Part shown: positions 54,922 to 64,000 of the stretch, piece after piece
Layout: the number at the start of each line of letters is the position of its first letter
Numbering within the stretch: the first letter of the stretch is position 1
Assembly (NCBI GenBank): GCA_034509425.1
Contig: JAVTVJ010001204.1
Span: forward strand, 248,001 to 312,000
Length of the DNA: 64,000 bases
Reading direction: 5' to 3'
Source: Eopsaltria australis
Lineage: Eukaryota; Chordata; Aves; Passeriformes; Petroicidae
Position numbers and translations under genes: made by a program
Notes under the pieces: model-generated
Databases searched by the model: none
Seen by the model: the letters and a program-made list of their open reading frames with translations, nothing else
Told to the model about the DNA's origin: nothing

Positions 54922-55189
54922 GAACAAAAATGACTTTTGAATAATGCAATTTTAACAAGCTGAAAAAGAAATAATGAGAAACCTTGCTGGTGTTTTGGGG
55001 TTTCAGACTTCATCTCATCTCATCTCTTGGAAAAAGAATTTCTCTCTTGATTTATTGTAAAAAAACCCTCATTTTTTTTTCATTTTTTCTCCGCTTGCCA
55101 GACCTTAATTTATTTGGGCTTAGGATTCCCATGGCACGTGAACTAGAGGAGAATTCGGAGTAGGAGCTGCCTTCTTCATGCTGCCCAAG
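54922..55189 (+). other. TPST1: TPST1 5' UTR in front of the coding exon
   Basis: Two plausible 3' splice sites precede the start: CTCATCTGCAG|GAAC (54921/54922) and CCGCTTGCCAG|ACC (55101/55102). Either gives a leader joined directly to the coding exon. An in-frame ATG at 55178 (MLPK-) lies 12 bases before the conventional start but has a poor context (TTCATGC). Confidence 0.5.
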
Positions 55190-56034
55190 ATGGTGGGGAA
55201 GCTGAAGCAGAACCTGCTGCTGGCGTGCCTGGTGATCAGCTCGGCCACCGTGTTCTACCTGGGCCAGCACGCCATGGAGTGCCACCACCGCATGGAGGAG
55301 CGGCAGCCCCCGCGCGGGGACGGCGCCAGGGCCACGCTGAGGACAGTCCCCAGTGCCAGCAGTGCCAACAGGAGCCTGCCCTACAGCAAGGACATGCCCC
55401 TGATCTTCATCGGGGGCGTGCCCCGCAGCGGCACCACGCTGATGCGAGCCATGCTGGACGCGCACCCCGACATCCGCTGCGGGGAGGAGACGCGAGTGAT
55501 CCCCAGGATCCTGGCCGTCAAACAGATGTGGGCCAGGTCCAGCAAGGAGAAAATCCGCCTGGACGAGGCCGGGGTCACAGATGAGGTGCTGGATTCAGCC
55601 ATGCAGGCCTTTCTCTTGGAGATCATCGTCAAGCACGGCGAGCCCGCTCCTTATTTGTGTAACAAAGATCCTTTCGCTTTAAAATCCTTAACTTATCTCG
55701 CCAGGATTTTCCCCAATGCCAAATTCCTGCTGATGGTGCGGGATGGCCGCGCCTCCGTGCATTCCATGATCTCCAGGAAAGTCACGATAGCTGGCTTTGA
55801 CCTGAACAGCTACAGGGACTGCCTGACCAAGTGGAACCGGGCTATAGAGACCATGTACAACCAGTGCATGGAGGTGGGCTTTGAGAGGTGCATGCTGGTG
55901 CACTATGAACAGCTGGTGCTGCACCCCGAGAGGTGGATGAGGACTCTGCTCAAGTTCCTGCACATCCCGTGGAACCAGGCAGTGCTGCACCACGAGGAGA
56001 TGATTGGAAAAGCAGGGGGGGTTTCTCTTTCCAA
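55190..56034 (+). CDS. TPST1: TPST1 large coding exon (residues 1-281 plus part of Lys282)
   Basis: An 845-bp exon ending CTT TCC AA with donor GTGAGT. It carries the membrane anchor, both PAPS-binding motifs and the catalytic glutamate. Confidence 0.96.
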
Positions 56035-59000
56035 GTGAGTATGAGCCTTCGTCCTTCTGCTTGTGTTGTTCTAAAATAGTGCATTTTGCATATAAAAACT
56101 GTAACTTGGTTTCAGTGTCTCCCTTGAGCAGCTGACTTTTGATGCATCTTGAAAATAAGTCGTTTTTAATTAACAATTTGCAGTCTCCCATTGGTTCTGC
56201 TGTACAGTTGTCCCACTAATATGTGTGTGACGTGAACAAACTTTTAATGGTCAAGGCTGACTTCAGTTTGAATATCTGATACCAGCTTTGCTTTCCTCTG
56301 TGCCCCAAAATAAACCTGAGCTGTTTTATCTAGACTGGTGTTACCCATCCTAGCCAGATCTCCCGTCTGATTTCAGCAACAATATTGTTGTCAGTGCAAG
56401 AATGGCCTTGGAGTTGAGTTTGCCAAGAACATCCTTTTCCAGGAAACTCGAGAAACTGCTCCAAGAGAATAGAAAGCAGAGTTGGCAGCTTTTCTCCTGG
56501 CATGTGCTCCCAGAAGGACGAGCATTTTGATGAAAATTAACCTTGTTGTAAGCAAATCTCTCACTGTTCTGTTGGGCCATCTGTGCACCTGATTCAGCTG
56601 CTTTGAGAAATCAAAATCCAGCTCTGCTTAGAAAAACTAGATGGGTGTTGTCAAAAGAAAATCTGATTTATTCTCTGGTTTCTTTGCCACTGTTCACAGC
56701 TGAACAACTGAAAAACCAAAGCTGTTTCATCTTTACACTGAGAGAGGAAAATGTCAGTTTTTGACACTCCTCCTATTTCTGAATCCATCAGATTAATTTT
56801 TGAAATATTGAATAAGAAGCCCTATTCCAGCAGCAAGGCCTGCCCAGTTCAATTACTCAGCTTCTGGATTTGGAATATTCAGCACTGGCCAAGTGCTTCT
56901 GAGTGAGAGGCACCTTGCACAGCAAGCACACACAGAGTAATTCTATTTATTTAAACTCCAGCTTTCAGAAATAAAAATGGGGAGATTTCCTTTATTTAAT
57001 GCCTAGGAACATGGCTGTGGATTTTCTGATATATTGGAAGGGTGTTTGATTTAAAGCAAATATAAAATCATTATCAGTGGCTACAAAGAGAACTTTGAAC
57101 TCAGGTGGCATCTCCCAGTATCATCCTGATTTTAAATGCTCAAATCAATTTGCACTTTTGCTGAAGGGGGTTTGGGTTTGGCTGGTTCTGTCTGAGGACC
57201 CAAAATCGTGCTTTTTTCATACATAGTTACACTCTGGAGGTTTCACATCCCCATTCCCACTGAAGAAACAGCCTCCACTGTGTTCCCAGGGTTATCAGGA
57301 AGGGATCTCATCCCTTTTTTTGGCAGTGTTGTTTGATAGCAGATTGAGAATGTGGAAATGTTAACCTGGAGCAGGGCACTGTGGTGCCTCCCTGGAAGCT
57401 GATCCACGTGGGAGCTTTTCCCAGTTCCTGGGGGCTTTTTGAAGCTGAGTGGGGGTAACTTTATTTTTACTCAGATAAATGGGTGCCTGCCAAGCTTTGT
57501 TAAGTGTCCTGTAAAAAATAACTGTGTACAATCCCATTTCGAGTAATGGAATCCCATTTCTAGTAAAATATTTCTGCCTTACAGCTCCCAGATTCATGGT
57601 TTTAAAAATTAATGGACCTCTAGACTCTAAAACTCAGTAGCTTTGCTGAATTCCTACTAATATTTCTTATTAAATCAGGTGGAGTGGGGTGTGAGGAGTT
57701 GAGAATATTTGTTTCTAAAAATTAGGGAAATTGATTGTCCTAAGTCAGATGTGGCCTGGTGTTTATTTTTTTAATAAAACCTTTACATTTAAAATGAATT
57801 AATATGAACATGTTCTTGTGACCCTCAGTTCAGTCTGGCCCCAGAGTTCTTTATGTTTTTATTATCTCTCAGGAGATGATCTGGGGAAGTAATTCCAGAT
57901 TTCAGGAGCCTCTGGCAATGGTGGAAGTCTGAGTGATGGGTGTTATGTCTGGAGTGGGTTTACCTCACCAAATACCCTTGCAGTGGTGGTGAAATTTGGT
58001 TTTCAGTTGCAGCATTTGATAATGATTGCAGTGACTCAGGCTTTCAAGGGCTGCAGAAGATCCAGTGAATATGAAAACCTTCAACTGAAATGCCTGTGTT
58101 GTGTATTTCTGTGATTCCAGTTGAAACTGTGCAGGGGGAGAGCTGAGATTTCCCAGTTTGCTGCCCTTCCTCCAGTTAAAACCTACTGGGTCTGGCATCC
58201 CCAGCTGTGATACTGTGTAAAAACTACTGAAAACGAGCAGAGCCCCTTGCTTTAATCATCTTTTATTCACCTCTAAAACCTCCAGATCTTGCAGACAGGC
58301 TCAGAATCCACTTCACTGCTGCCTCAGGTCCCACCTAAGATGCCTGGAAGTGTTTGAATTATTGGAACTAATTTTTGGAAAAGAAATCTAACAAGTTTTT
58401 ATCATCTTGAGATATTTAAATAAATTTTGAGAACGAGATCACGGTATCACTAAAACATCTTTATAATGATGCTATTACCTGCTAATAAATACTTAGAATT
58501 TATTTCTCACCCCTGATTTTGAGTTTTACCCAGGAACACTGCAAATGCTGCAGGGATGTGCAGTGCAGGATTTGTAGGAGTGTGAATTTGCTGTGGTTTG
58601 AAGTCCCTGCCAGCGTGGCTGTTGAAGGAATGCATTATGGACTCCATGCTCTCACCAGGATTTTTAATTGAGCTCTGGCATTTGCCTAAGTGAAAGCAGC
58701 TGTGCTGACCACTGATGTAAAGAAATGTCAACCCCTCTAGAGCAATTTTTATTAGGTTTATTATGGAAATAGCTGTCTAGGCAGAATCACTTCAGAATTT
58801 GCTATATTTAGTACGTAGCTCTCGTTTGATTCTCGTACAGATGCAGAATTATTTGGGGTTAGTCCTGGGTGCTTCCAGCTGCTCCCAAAGCTGAAACTCT
58901 TCCTAGAGCTGGAATCACTGCTATATAATCAATTTTCTCAGGAATTGGTGTCTCCTTTTTTTTTGGTTTGGATTTTTAGGTGTTTCTTTCCTCCTGTCCC

Positions 59001-61926
59001 AAATCTGTCGTCCCCCACAGTGCTCACAAATTCTTTATCTGCAGAATCTTTCCCATAAATTGTTTCATTTTCCTTCCCACCGTAACTGAAAGGACAGAGG
59101 AGGATTTAACCAGACCAAATATGGAACATTCTAAGCATGTCTGGTTAGAAAAACTAGATGGATGTTGTTAAAAGAAAATCTGATTTATTCTCTGGTTAAA
59201 CTACTCCGGTTTCTTTACCACTGTTTACAGCTGAACAACTGAAATACAGAAGCTGTTTCATCTTTACATTGAGAGAGAAAAATGTCAATTTTTGACACTC
59301 CTCCTATTTGAGAATCCATCAGATTAAGTTTTAAAATACTGAATAAGAAACCCTATTCCAGCACCAAAGCTTTTTTATGGATTTTTTTTATCAGTGCTTG
59401 GGAGCAGCTGAATGCAGTCCCTGCTATCAATCACCAGGAAATGTTTCATGCTGAGGGTGCTGTTACCAAAGATTAAAATGACAGAGGAACAAAACACACA
59501 TTTAAAATTTGATATCAGGGTGAGGAGTCCATATATGATAAATTTAGGTCCAAACTGATCTTTAACACTTGTTTTTTGGGGTCCAGCAAGCTCTTAGCCG
59601 GGCCCATTTCTTGATTCTCCCAGTATCATCCTGATTTGAAATGCTCAGATCAATGTGCAGTTTTGGTGAGGGGTTTTGGGCTTGGCTGGTTCTGTCTGAG
59701 GACCCAAAATCTTGCATTTTTCAAACACCTCATGATCATTTTTTCCTGAGTGTCCCAATGCACCTCTGGACTCCTGACTGTTGTGGTGCTTTGGTGTCTG
59801 TCTTGCTGCTTTCAACTTCTGAATCTCAATTTTTAGCAGCTGTTTCCTTGCTAATTTAGTGTGGAGTCAGATGTTCAGCTTCTAATTAGAAAGATCAAAA
59901 AACCCAGTGCCTAAACTTTTTAATTTTCCATCCAAACTTGTGAGCTCAGGCTCACAAAGGCTGAAATTCAGTCACAACTCCCTGGTCCCAAAACTCCCTT
60001 CTGAGACCCTGCCTTTGTTTTGAGTTACTCATAATGGTTGAAGAGGATAAAGCTGAAAATTCTGGGCTTGTTTTAGAGGTTTTTTTTGTTTGTCAGACCC
60101 TTCTCAGTTTCCATTAGACACCAGTGTGAAAGCCCTGCTTGCCAAGGCAGTTTCCTTAGGACCATTTCCCTGTCTGGTTTGTTCTTTGTTGATTGTATTT
60201 AAATTATTTCACTTTGCTGCCCTTCCAGCATTGGATGACTGATTTCCTTCCTCTCTCCTGGGAGGATTTTAGCTCTGATGAGGTGTAAAAAAGAGTAACA
60301 AGGTGAACGCTGGTGACTGGTGTGTGCTCAGCATCAGGTTTGAGGCAGATAGAAATATTCCTTTTATGTATACAATAATGTCCAAACTCTTTTTGAGGTC
60401 AGAAAAAAATTTTAAATTATTCAGAGTAAAATCTCAGAGAGTTTTCAATTACACAGCCTGAGTTCTGTTCCAGAAATAATCACAGTAAAGAAGTTGTGTG
60501 TCTAACAATCATAAAGGCAGAACAAAGCAGTGCCAGATTTCTCCCCTGAAAAAAGAAAACCCGACAAAAACACGTCACAAAAATAGAGCAAAAATAAAAA
60601 TGACATTAGGACTGTTGCTTAAAGCAGCAAGAAATCAACTCTTTTCTAAATATGACACTGATAACTGTGCACTTGTCTTTAAGATCTGTGTAAAAGCCAG
60701 GCAGTTAAAGACATGGTTATAAAAAATATTTCTGCAGTTTGTGGCTTTCTGTCATCTCAGGTCTCTCTTTTATTAAACAAGTTAAATAAAAAAATGAATC
60801 ACAGAAGGGGCGTGAGAAGAAATAGCACATGGACTGGAGTTTAGAGTACAACTTTAATACATCTAAGACAATTAAACTGCAAATGTGGGAATGTGCCAGT
60901 GGGAAAACAGCTTTATGTGTAGGTGTGGGCTCGCTTTTCATTTAACAGCTGCTTTTATGTAATAAAGGATTTGCTTCAGCACATTCAGTGTGAGAGCCTA
61001 AACCAGGCAGCATCTGCAAATATTGTGCAAATTATTATTAAAACTTTGCTTCCCATCAGCTCTGTAGAAAACAGGAAATTTTGAGAGGGAAAGAAGAAGA
61101 ATGGGAATAAAAAACCCCAAACAAAACAAGCTGAAGGTCTGAGTGCTATTGGAGGATCATTGGTTGGAATGGAATTGTTGCCTTTTCCCCCAGCCTGGAA
61201 AAGAAACTCAAGATCATTTTAGCAAGGAGGGGATAGAAAAGGGGATCTTTATTTTGAAGGTCTTCAGGAGCAGTTATGGAAAGGTGTCCACAAAAGCCCA
61301 AACCCCTCCAGGCGTGAGTACATATTTATAGCTTTTAGGAAATTAGCAGAATTGATTAAAAGCACCGATTAGGAGGACAAGTGGTGATGCAATTGCCCCC
61401 CAGGTCCAGTCCCTCTTCTGGAGCCCCCCTCTCAGCACTGGCTGTGCTTTGTTTATGAAGATGAACCTCAGAGTTGTTCTGGGCCTTGTTTCCCAGGAAG
61501 AACCGAGACAGGACAGGGCCTTGCACCCCCAGGGCTTGGAACTCTGGGATTTGTTTTGTCTTTCTGCTTAGGGAAAGGCTATGGAAAGGTACTGGAAAAA
61601 CCAGCTCTTAATACAGCAGGCTACAGAGCTACAAATATATGTGCAGAGAGTACGGAGAGCGTAGAAAAGAAAAAAGGCAGAAACCAAACGGCAGCAGAAT
61701 ATATAAATGTTTTGTTTCCTTCCCCAGGGTTGAAAGATCCACTGACCAAGTGATCAAGCCAGTGAACGTGGAAGCCCTGTCCAAGTGGGTTGGGAAGATC
61801 CCAGCTGATGTCCTGCAGGACATGCCTGTGATTGCCCCCATGCTGGCCAAACTGGGCTACGACCCCTACGCCAACCCGCCCAACTATGGCAAACCCGATC
61901 AGAAAGTGGTGGAAAACACCAGGAGG
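55190..61926 (+). CDS. TPST1: Tyrosylprotein sulfotransferase 1 (348 of about 370 residues; 3' end off the right edge)
   Basis: A type II Golgi enzyme that transfers sulfate from PAPS to tyrosines of secreted and membrane proteins. Exons 55190-56034 and 61728-61926 give residues 1-348 of about 370; the last 22 codons should lie past 64000. The start [11 protein letters not shown] was chosen over the ATG at 55178 because it matches the family start and has AAGATGG context. Visible parts: cytosolic tail 1-8, transmembrane anchor 9-25, stem to about 66, 5'-phosphosulfate loop PRSGTT (78-83), catalytic Glu100, Lys159, 3'-phosphate motif RDGRASVHS (184-192), Ser286. Disulfide cysteines 97/157 and 226/234 are present. 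Asn60 keeps a glycosylation sequon (NRS), but Asn262 (NQA) does not, unlike human NHS. The catalytic core is nearly identical to mammals; the stem (about 36-66) is diverged and very GC-rich. Confidence 0.96.
56628..57230 (+). repeat. Intronic duplicated segment, copy 1
   Basis: Two blocks, 56628-56842 (AGAAAAACTAGATGGGTGTT to ATTCCAGCAGCAAGGC) and 57108-57230 (CTCCCAGTATCATCCTGATT to CAAAATCGTGC), match copy 2 in order and orientation, about 2.5 kb away. Confidence 0.88.
59143..59735 (+). repeat. Intronic duplicated segment, copy 2
   Basis: Blocks 59143-59370 and 59617-59735 correspond to copy 1. The roughly 250 bp between the blocks is not obviously alike in the two copies, so the middle has been replaced or has diverged. 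Confidence 0.88.
61140..61620 (-). mobile_element. Probable solo LTR of an endogenous retrovirus, antisense in TPST1 intron
   Basis: Read on the minus strand, CTATAAATATGTACTCACG (about 61330-61312) resembles a TATA box with downstream start. It is followed by GGGTTTGGGCTTTTGTGGAC and then AAAATAAAGATCCCC (about 61256-61242), a polyadenylation signal in R/U5-like spacing. This layout fits avian ERV LTRs. No internal retroviral genes flank it. Exact ends and target-site duplication were not found, so boundaries are approximate. Confidence 0.55.
61728..61926 (+). CDS. TPST1: TPST1 second coding exon (residues 282-348)
   Basis: A 199-bp exon after CCTTCCCCAG. It encodes [20 protein letters not shown] and continues to [12 protein letters not shown], followed by donor GTAAGG. 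Ser286 contacts PAPS in the family. Confidence 0.96.
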
Positions 61927-64000
61927 GTAAGGCTTTTGTGTGGTGAATTATTGACTGAATGGATAGGATCGCTAGAGCTGGAGTCTCGTGTTTGGGCTGG
62001 GGTTTTTAAGCCTGTTTCTGATACTTTTTGATACTTTACAATGTGTTTTCCTTGGGGGGAAAATGGAAGAATTCTTTGGGGCCTTGAGCTGTGCTCCTTG
62101 GTGTGTGGAGCTGAAGCTCTTGAGCAAGTCGGGGAACTGGTTAGCAGTGGAAAAAGTTTTCTGGTCTGGGTTTCAGACTTGATGGATGAGCTCAGCCTTT
62201 TATATATGAGGGCTGGCAGAAGCTCTGTCACAAAATCACACCCCAAATACTTGGTAAAGTTTGAAAAATGACCCATAGAAAATGACCCACGATGATCAAA
62301 ATGTCTCATTTTCCAGTTCTTTCTAGAACAACCCAAAGATGGAGAAAGGTCTGGGGCTGATTAACCTAAACTTAAGGATTTGAGTCTGAATTTAATGTTG
62401 TTGGAATTAGAGTAGTTGGGCTGTAGAGCTGTTTATCCCTGGAGGTATCTGTTGAAAAACTCATTACCATTGTTGGAAGTAGAATTAATAACTGTGCTTC
62501 TGTGCATTTGGGCATGTGTGGTTTATTAAAAGAAGGTGACTTTTGCTGCTGCAGCACAGTAATCAGGGAAAAAAAATTGAATTAAACAATTTAAAAGGAC
62601 TGTCTTCCAGCAGCCTTCTGGGGAAGGATCCTAAAAAAACTGCTTGGAATGCTGATGGGATAGATAGGAATGAAAAGTGAATTGGGGTTTGTGAAGCCTC
62701 CAAAGGCTTTTGCACTGTTTCTTTTTAGAAAAAAATGTCATGAAACATTGATCAGTGTGTTAAAGGCTGGCAGGTTGATTGGTTTAATGAATAGCTGATA
62801 GCTCAGTGTGGAAAAGGTAACTCATGCTTTTTGCTTACAATTTAAATTCCCTGATTGAAAAGGCTCACAAACAAATTAACTTTCCTGCACTCAGTTTAAA
62901 AAAGTATTCAATACTAGAAATTGAAAATTGTTTTGGTTGTGTCTCACTGATAAAATTGACACCAGTTTTTACAGCCTGGAGACCTTTCTGAGGCTTCCAC
63001 CTGTGTGTGGCAAGCTCAGGCCAAGCTGTAAAAATTGCCTGGATTTCTGTGTCTTCTTGAAATGGATTTGATTTCAAAATACAAGAGAGAAATTCAGGTA
63101 CTAAACAAAGCCAGGAGCATCTCTCTGAAGAAATGAAAACCTAATTTCAGAGGCTCAGGGTTTACTGAGGCTTTTGCCAAGTTTGCTTTGAAGGATAATT
63201 TGTTTACTGGTGCTAAGAGCAGCTGTTAAAAACTGAAGCTGATCTCAATATTGCAAACATATGGAACACTCATTAATATTTTGGCTGCTATTTTAATTTA
63301 ATAGCTTTACTTACAGCCCCAGACAGCATTTGAATTTTGTTGCTTCTTGTAGTACCCAGTATATATTTTTCTAGTCTCTTGCAATTTTGTTCTTGGCCAA
63401 AATTCCATTTGCATGTGTGGTTTGTGCAGGTAAAATGAGGGAGATGTTCTGAATGAATGCTAAAAACAAGAGACTTAAAGATGATTTATCTTCAAAACTT
63501 AAAATATTTCTTTAAAAATCAAACTCTTTCAGACTGTGGTGTGTGATTTTGGCCCATCAGGGACAGCTCTTGTGGGTTTCCCTTTCACCTCAAGGATCCT
63601 GCGCTAATTTATTCCTTGCTGCTGCAGCCTGGAGAAGAAGGGGTTTCTTTAAATGGATAAATAAATAAATCTGGGTTTTTCCAGCCTTTTGGAGCTGGCA
63701 CTTGGCAGGTTAAGTGTGTTCCTGTGTACTCTGAGCTGGTGAATTTGTAAATCACTGAAGCATTTCTTGTGTTCTTGCTTTCTTTCAATTCCTTCACCTG
63801 GGATGGCCTTTCCCAGAGTTTTGTGCTGGATATCTGGAATATGGATGAAGATGGCCAAAGAAACTCTTCCCAAAATTGCTTTTCAGTGCATAGTAAGAGT
63901 CTCTGGATCTTGTTTGTAGCCATTTATTGGCTCATTTTGTGTTTGGAAGCAGCTGTCTTTATGTTTATATTTGTGGTCTCCAAGGCTTTCAAGTGAACAC
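61927..64000 (+). other. TPST1 last visible intron
   Basis: I found no sequence encoding the expected C-terminal VYKGEFQLPDF-type tail, so the terminal exon lies beyond the window. AT-rich, with no other recognised feature. Confidence 0.6.

Larger units (their letters stand above)
56035..61727 (+). other. TPST1 intron after the large coding exon
   Basis: A 5.7-kb intron with a pair of duplicated segments (56628-57230 and 59143-59735) and an antisense solo-LTR-like element (about 61140-61620) close to the next exon. No further gene is seen. Confidence 0.6.

Noticed and set aside
55178..55189. ATG at 55178 as the TPST1 start (adds MLPK)
   Set aside because: Weak context (T at -3) and not the family start; the ATG at 55190 has A at -3 and G at +4 and matches MVGKLK.

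Overview
The window is nuclear DNA of a sauropsid, most likely a bird. It has spliced vertebrate genes with GT-AG introns, a tandem argininosuccinate lyase (delta-crystallin) gene pair, several CR1-type LINE tails, and short introns with CpG islands, as on a bird microchromosome. The species cannot be named from the sequence.

Layout, left to right. (1) 1-1050, minus strand: the 5' end of a second ASL-type gene (by position ASL2, delta-2 crystallin). Only its 15-bp first coding exon (MAAAE), a repeat-filled intron 1 and a GC-box promoter are inside; the body runs off the left edge. (2) 1050-3155: intergenic, with about 20 copies of a 21-bp minisatellite. (3) 3174-11150, minus strand: a complete 17-exon ASL1 (delta-1 position) gene. 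I spliced its 16 coding exons into a clean 466-residue reading frame. Intron 3 carries a recognisable SOX2/PAX6 'DC5' lens-enhancer core. (4) 11.2-15.2 kb: intergenic, with an orphan CpG-rich patch near 13.0 kb. (5) 15196-15266, plus strand: an intact tRNA-Gly(GCC) gene. (6) 15464-37204, plus strand: CRCP (RPC9, an RNA polymerase III subunit), six coding exons, 146 residues. (7) 37.2-49.6 kb: intergenic, with several local tandem repeats. (8) 49.6 kb to the right edge, plus strand: TPST1 (tyrosylprotein sulfotransferase 1). It has a GC-box/CCAAT promoter, a 5' exon with a short polyglutamine upstream ORF, a large coding exon (55190-56034) and a second coding exon (61728-61926). The last 22 or so codons lie beyond 64000.

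ASL1, CRCP and TPST1 are unrelated housekeeping functions (urea cycle/arginine synthesis and lens crystallin; Pol III transcription; Golgi tyrosine sulfation) that keep the neighbourhood known from mammals. Here the ASL pair is divergent from CRCP-TPST1. The most interesting points are: the gene at the delta-1 position keeps every ASL catalytic residue I could check; the DC5 enhancer is present with a small core change; a Pol III gene (tRNA-Gly) sits about 200 bp upstream of a Pol III subunit gene; a CpG-retaining candidate regulatory element lies in CRCP intron 1; and TPST1 has a predicted polyQ uORF. I saw no prokaryotic-type system, CRISPR array or intact mobile element.
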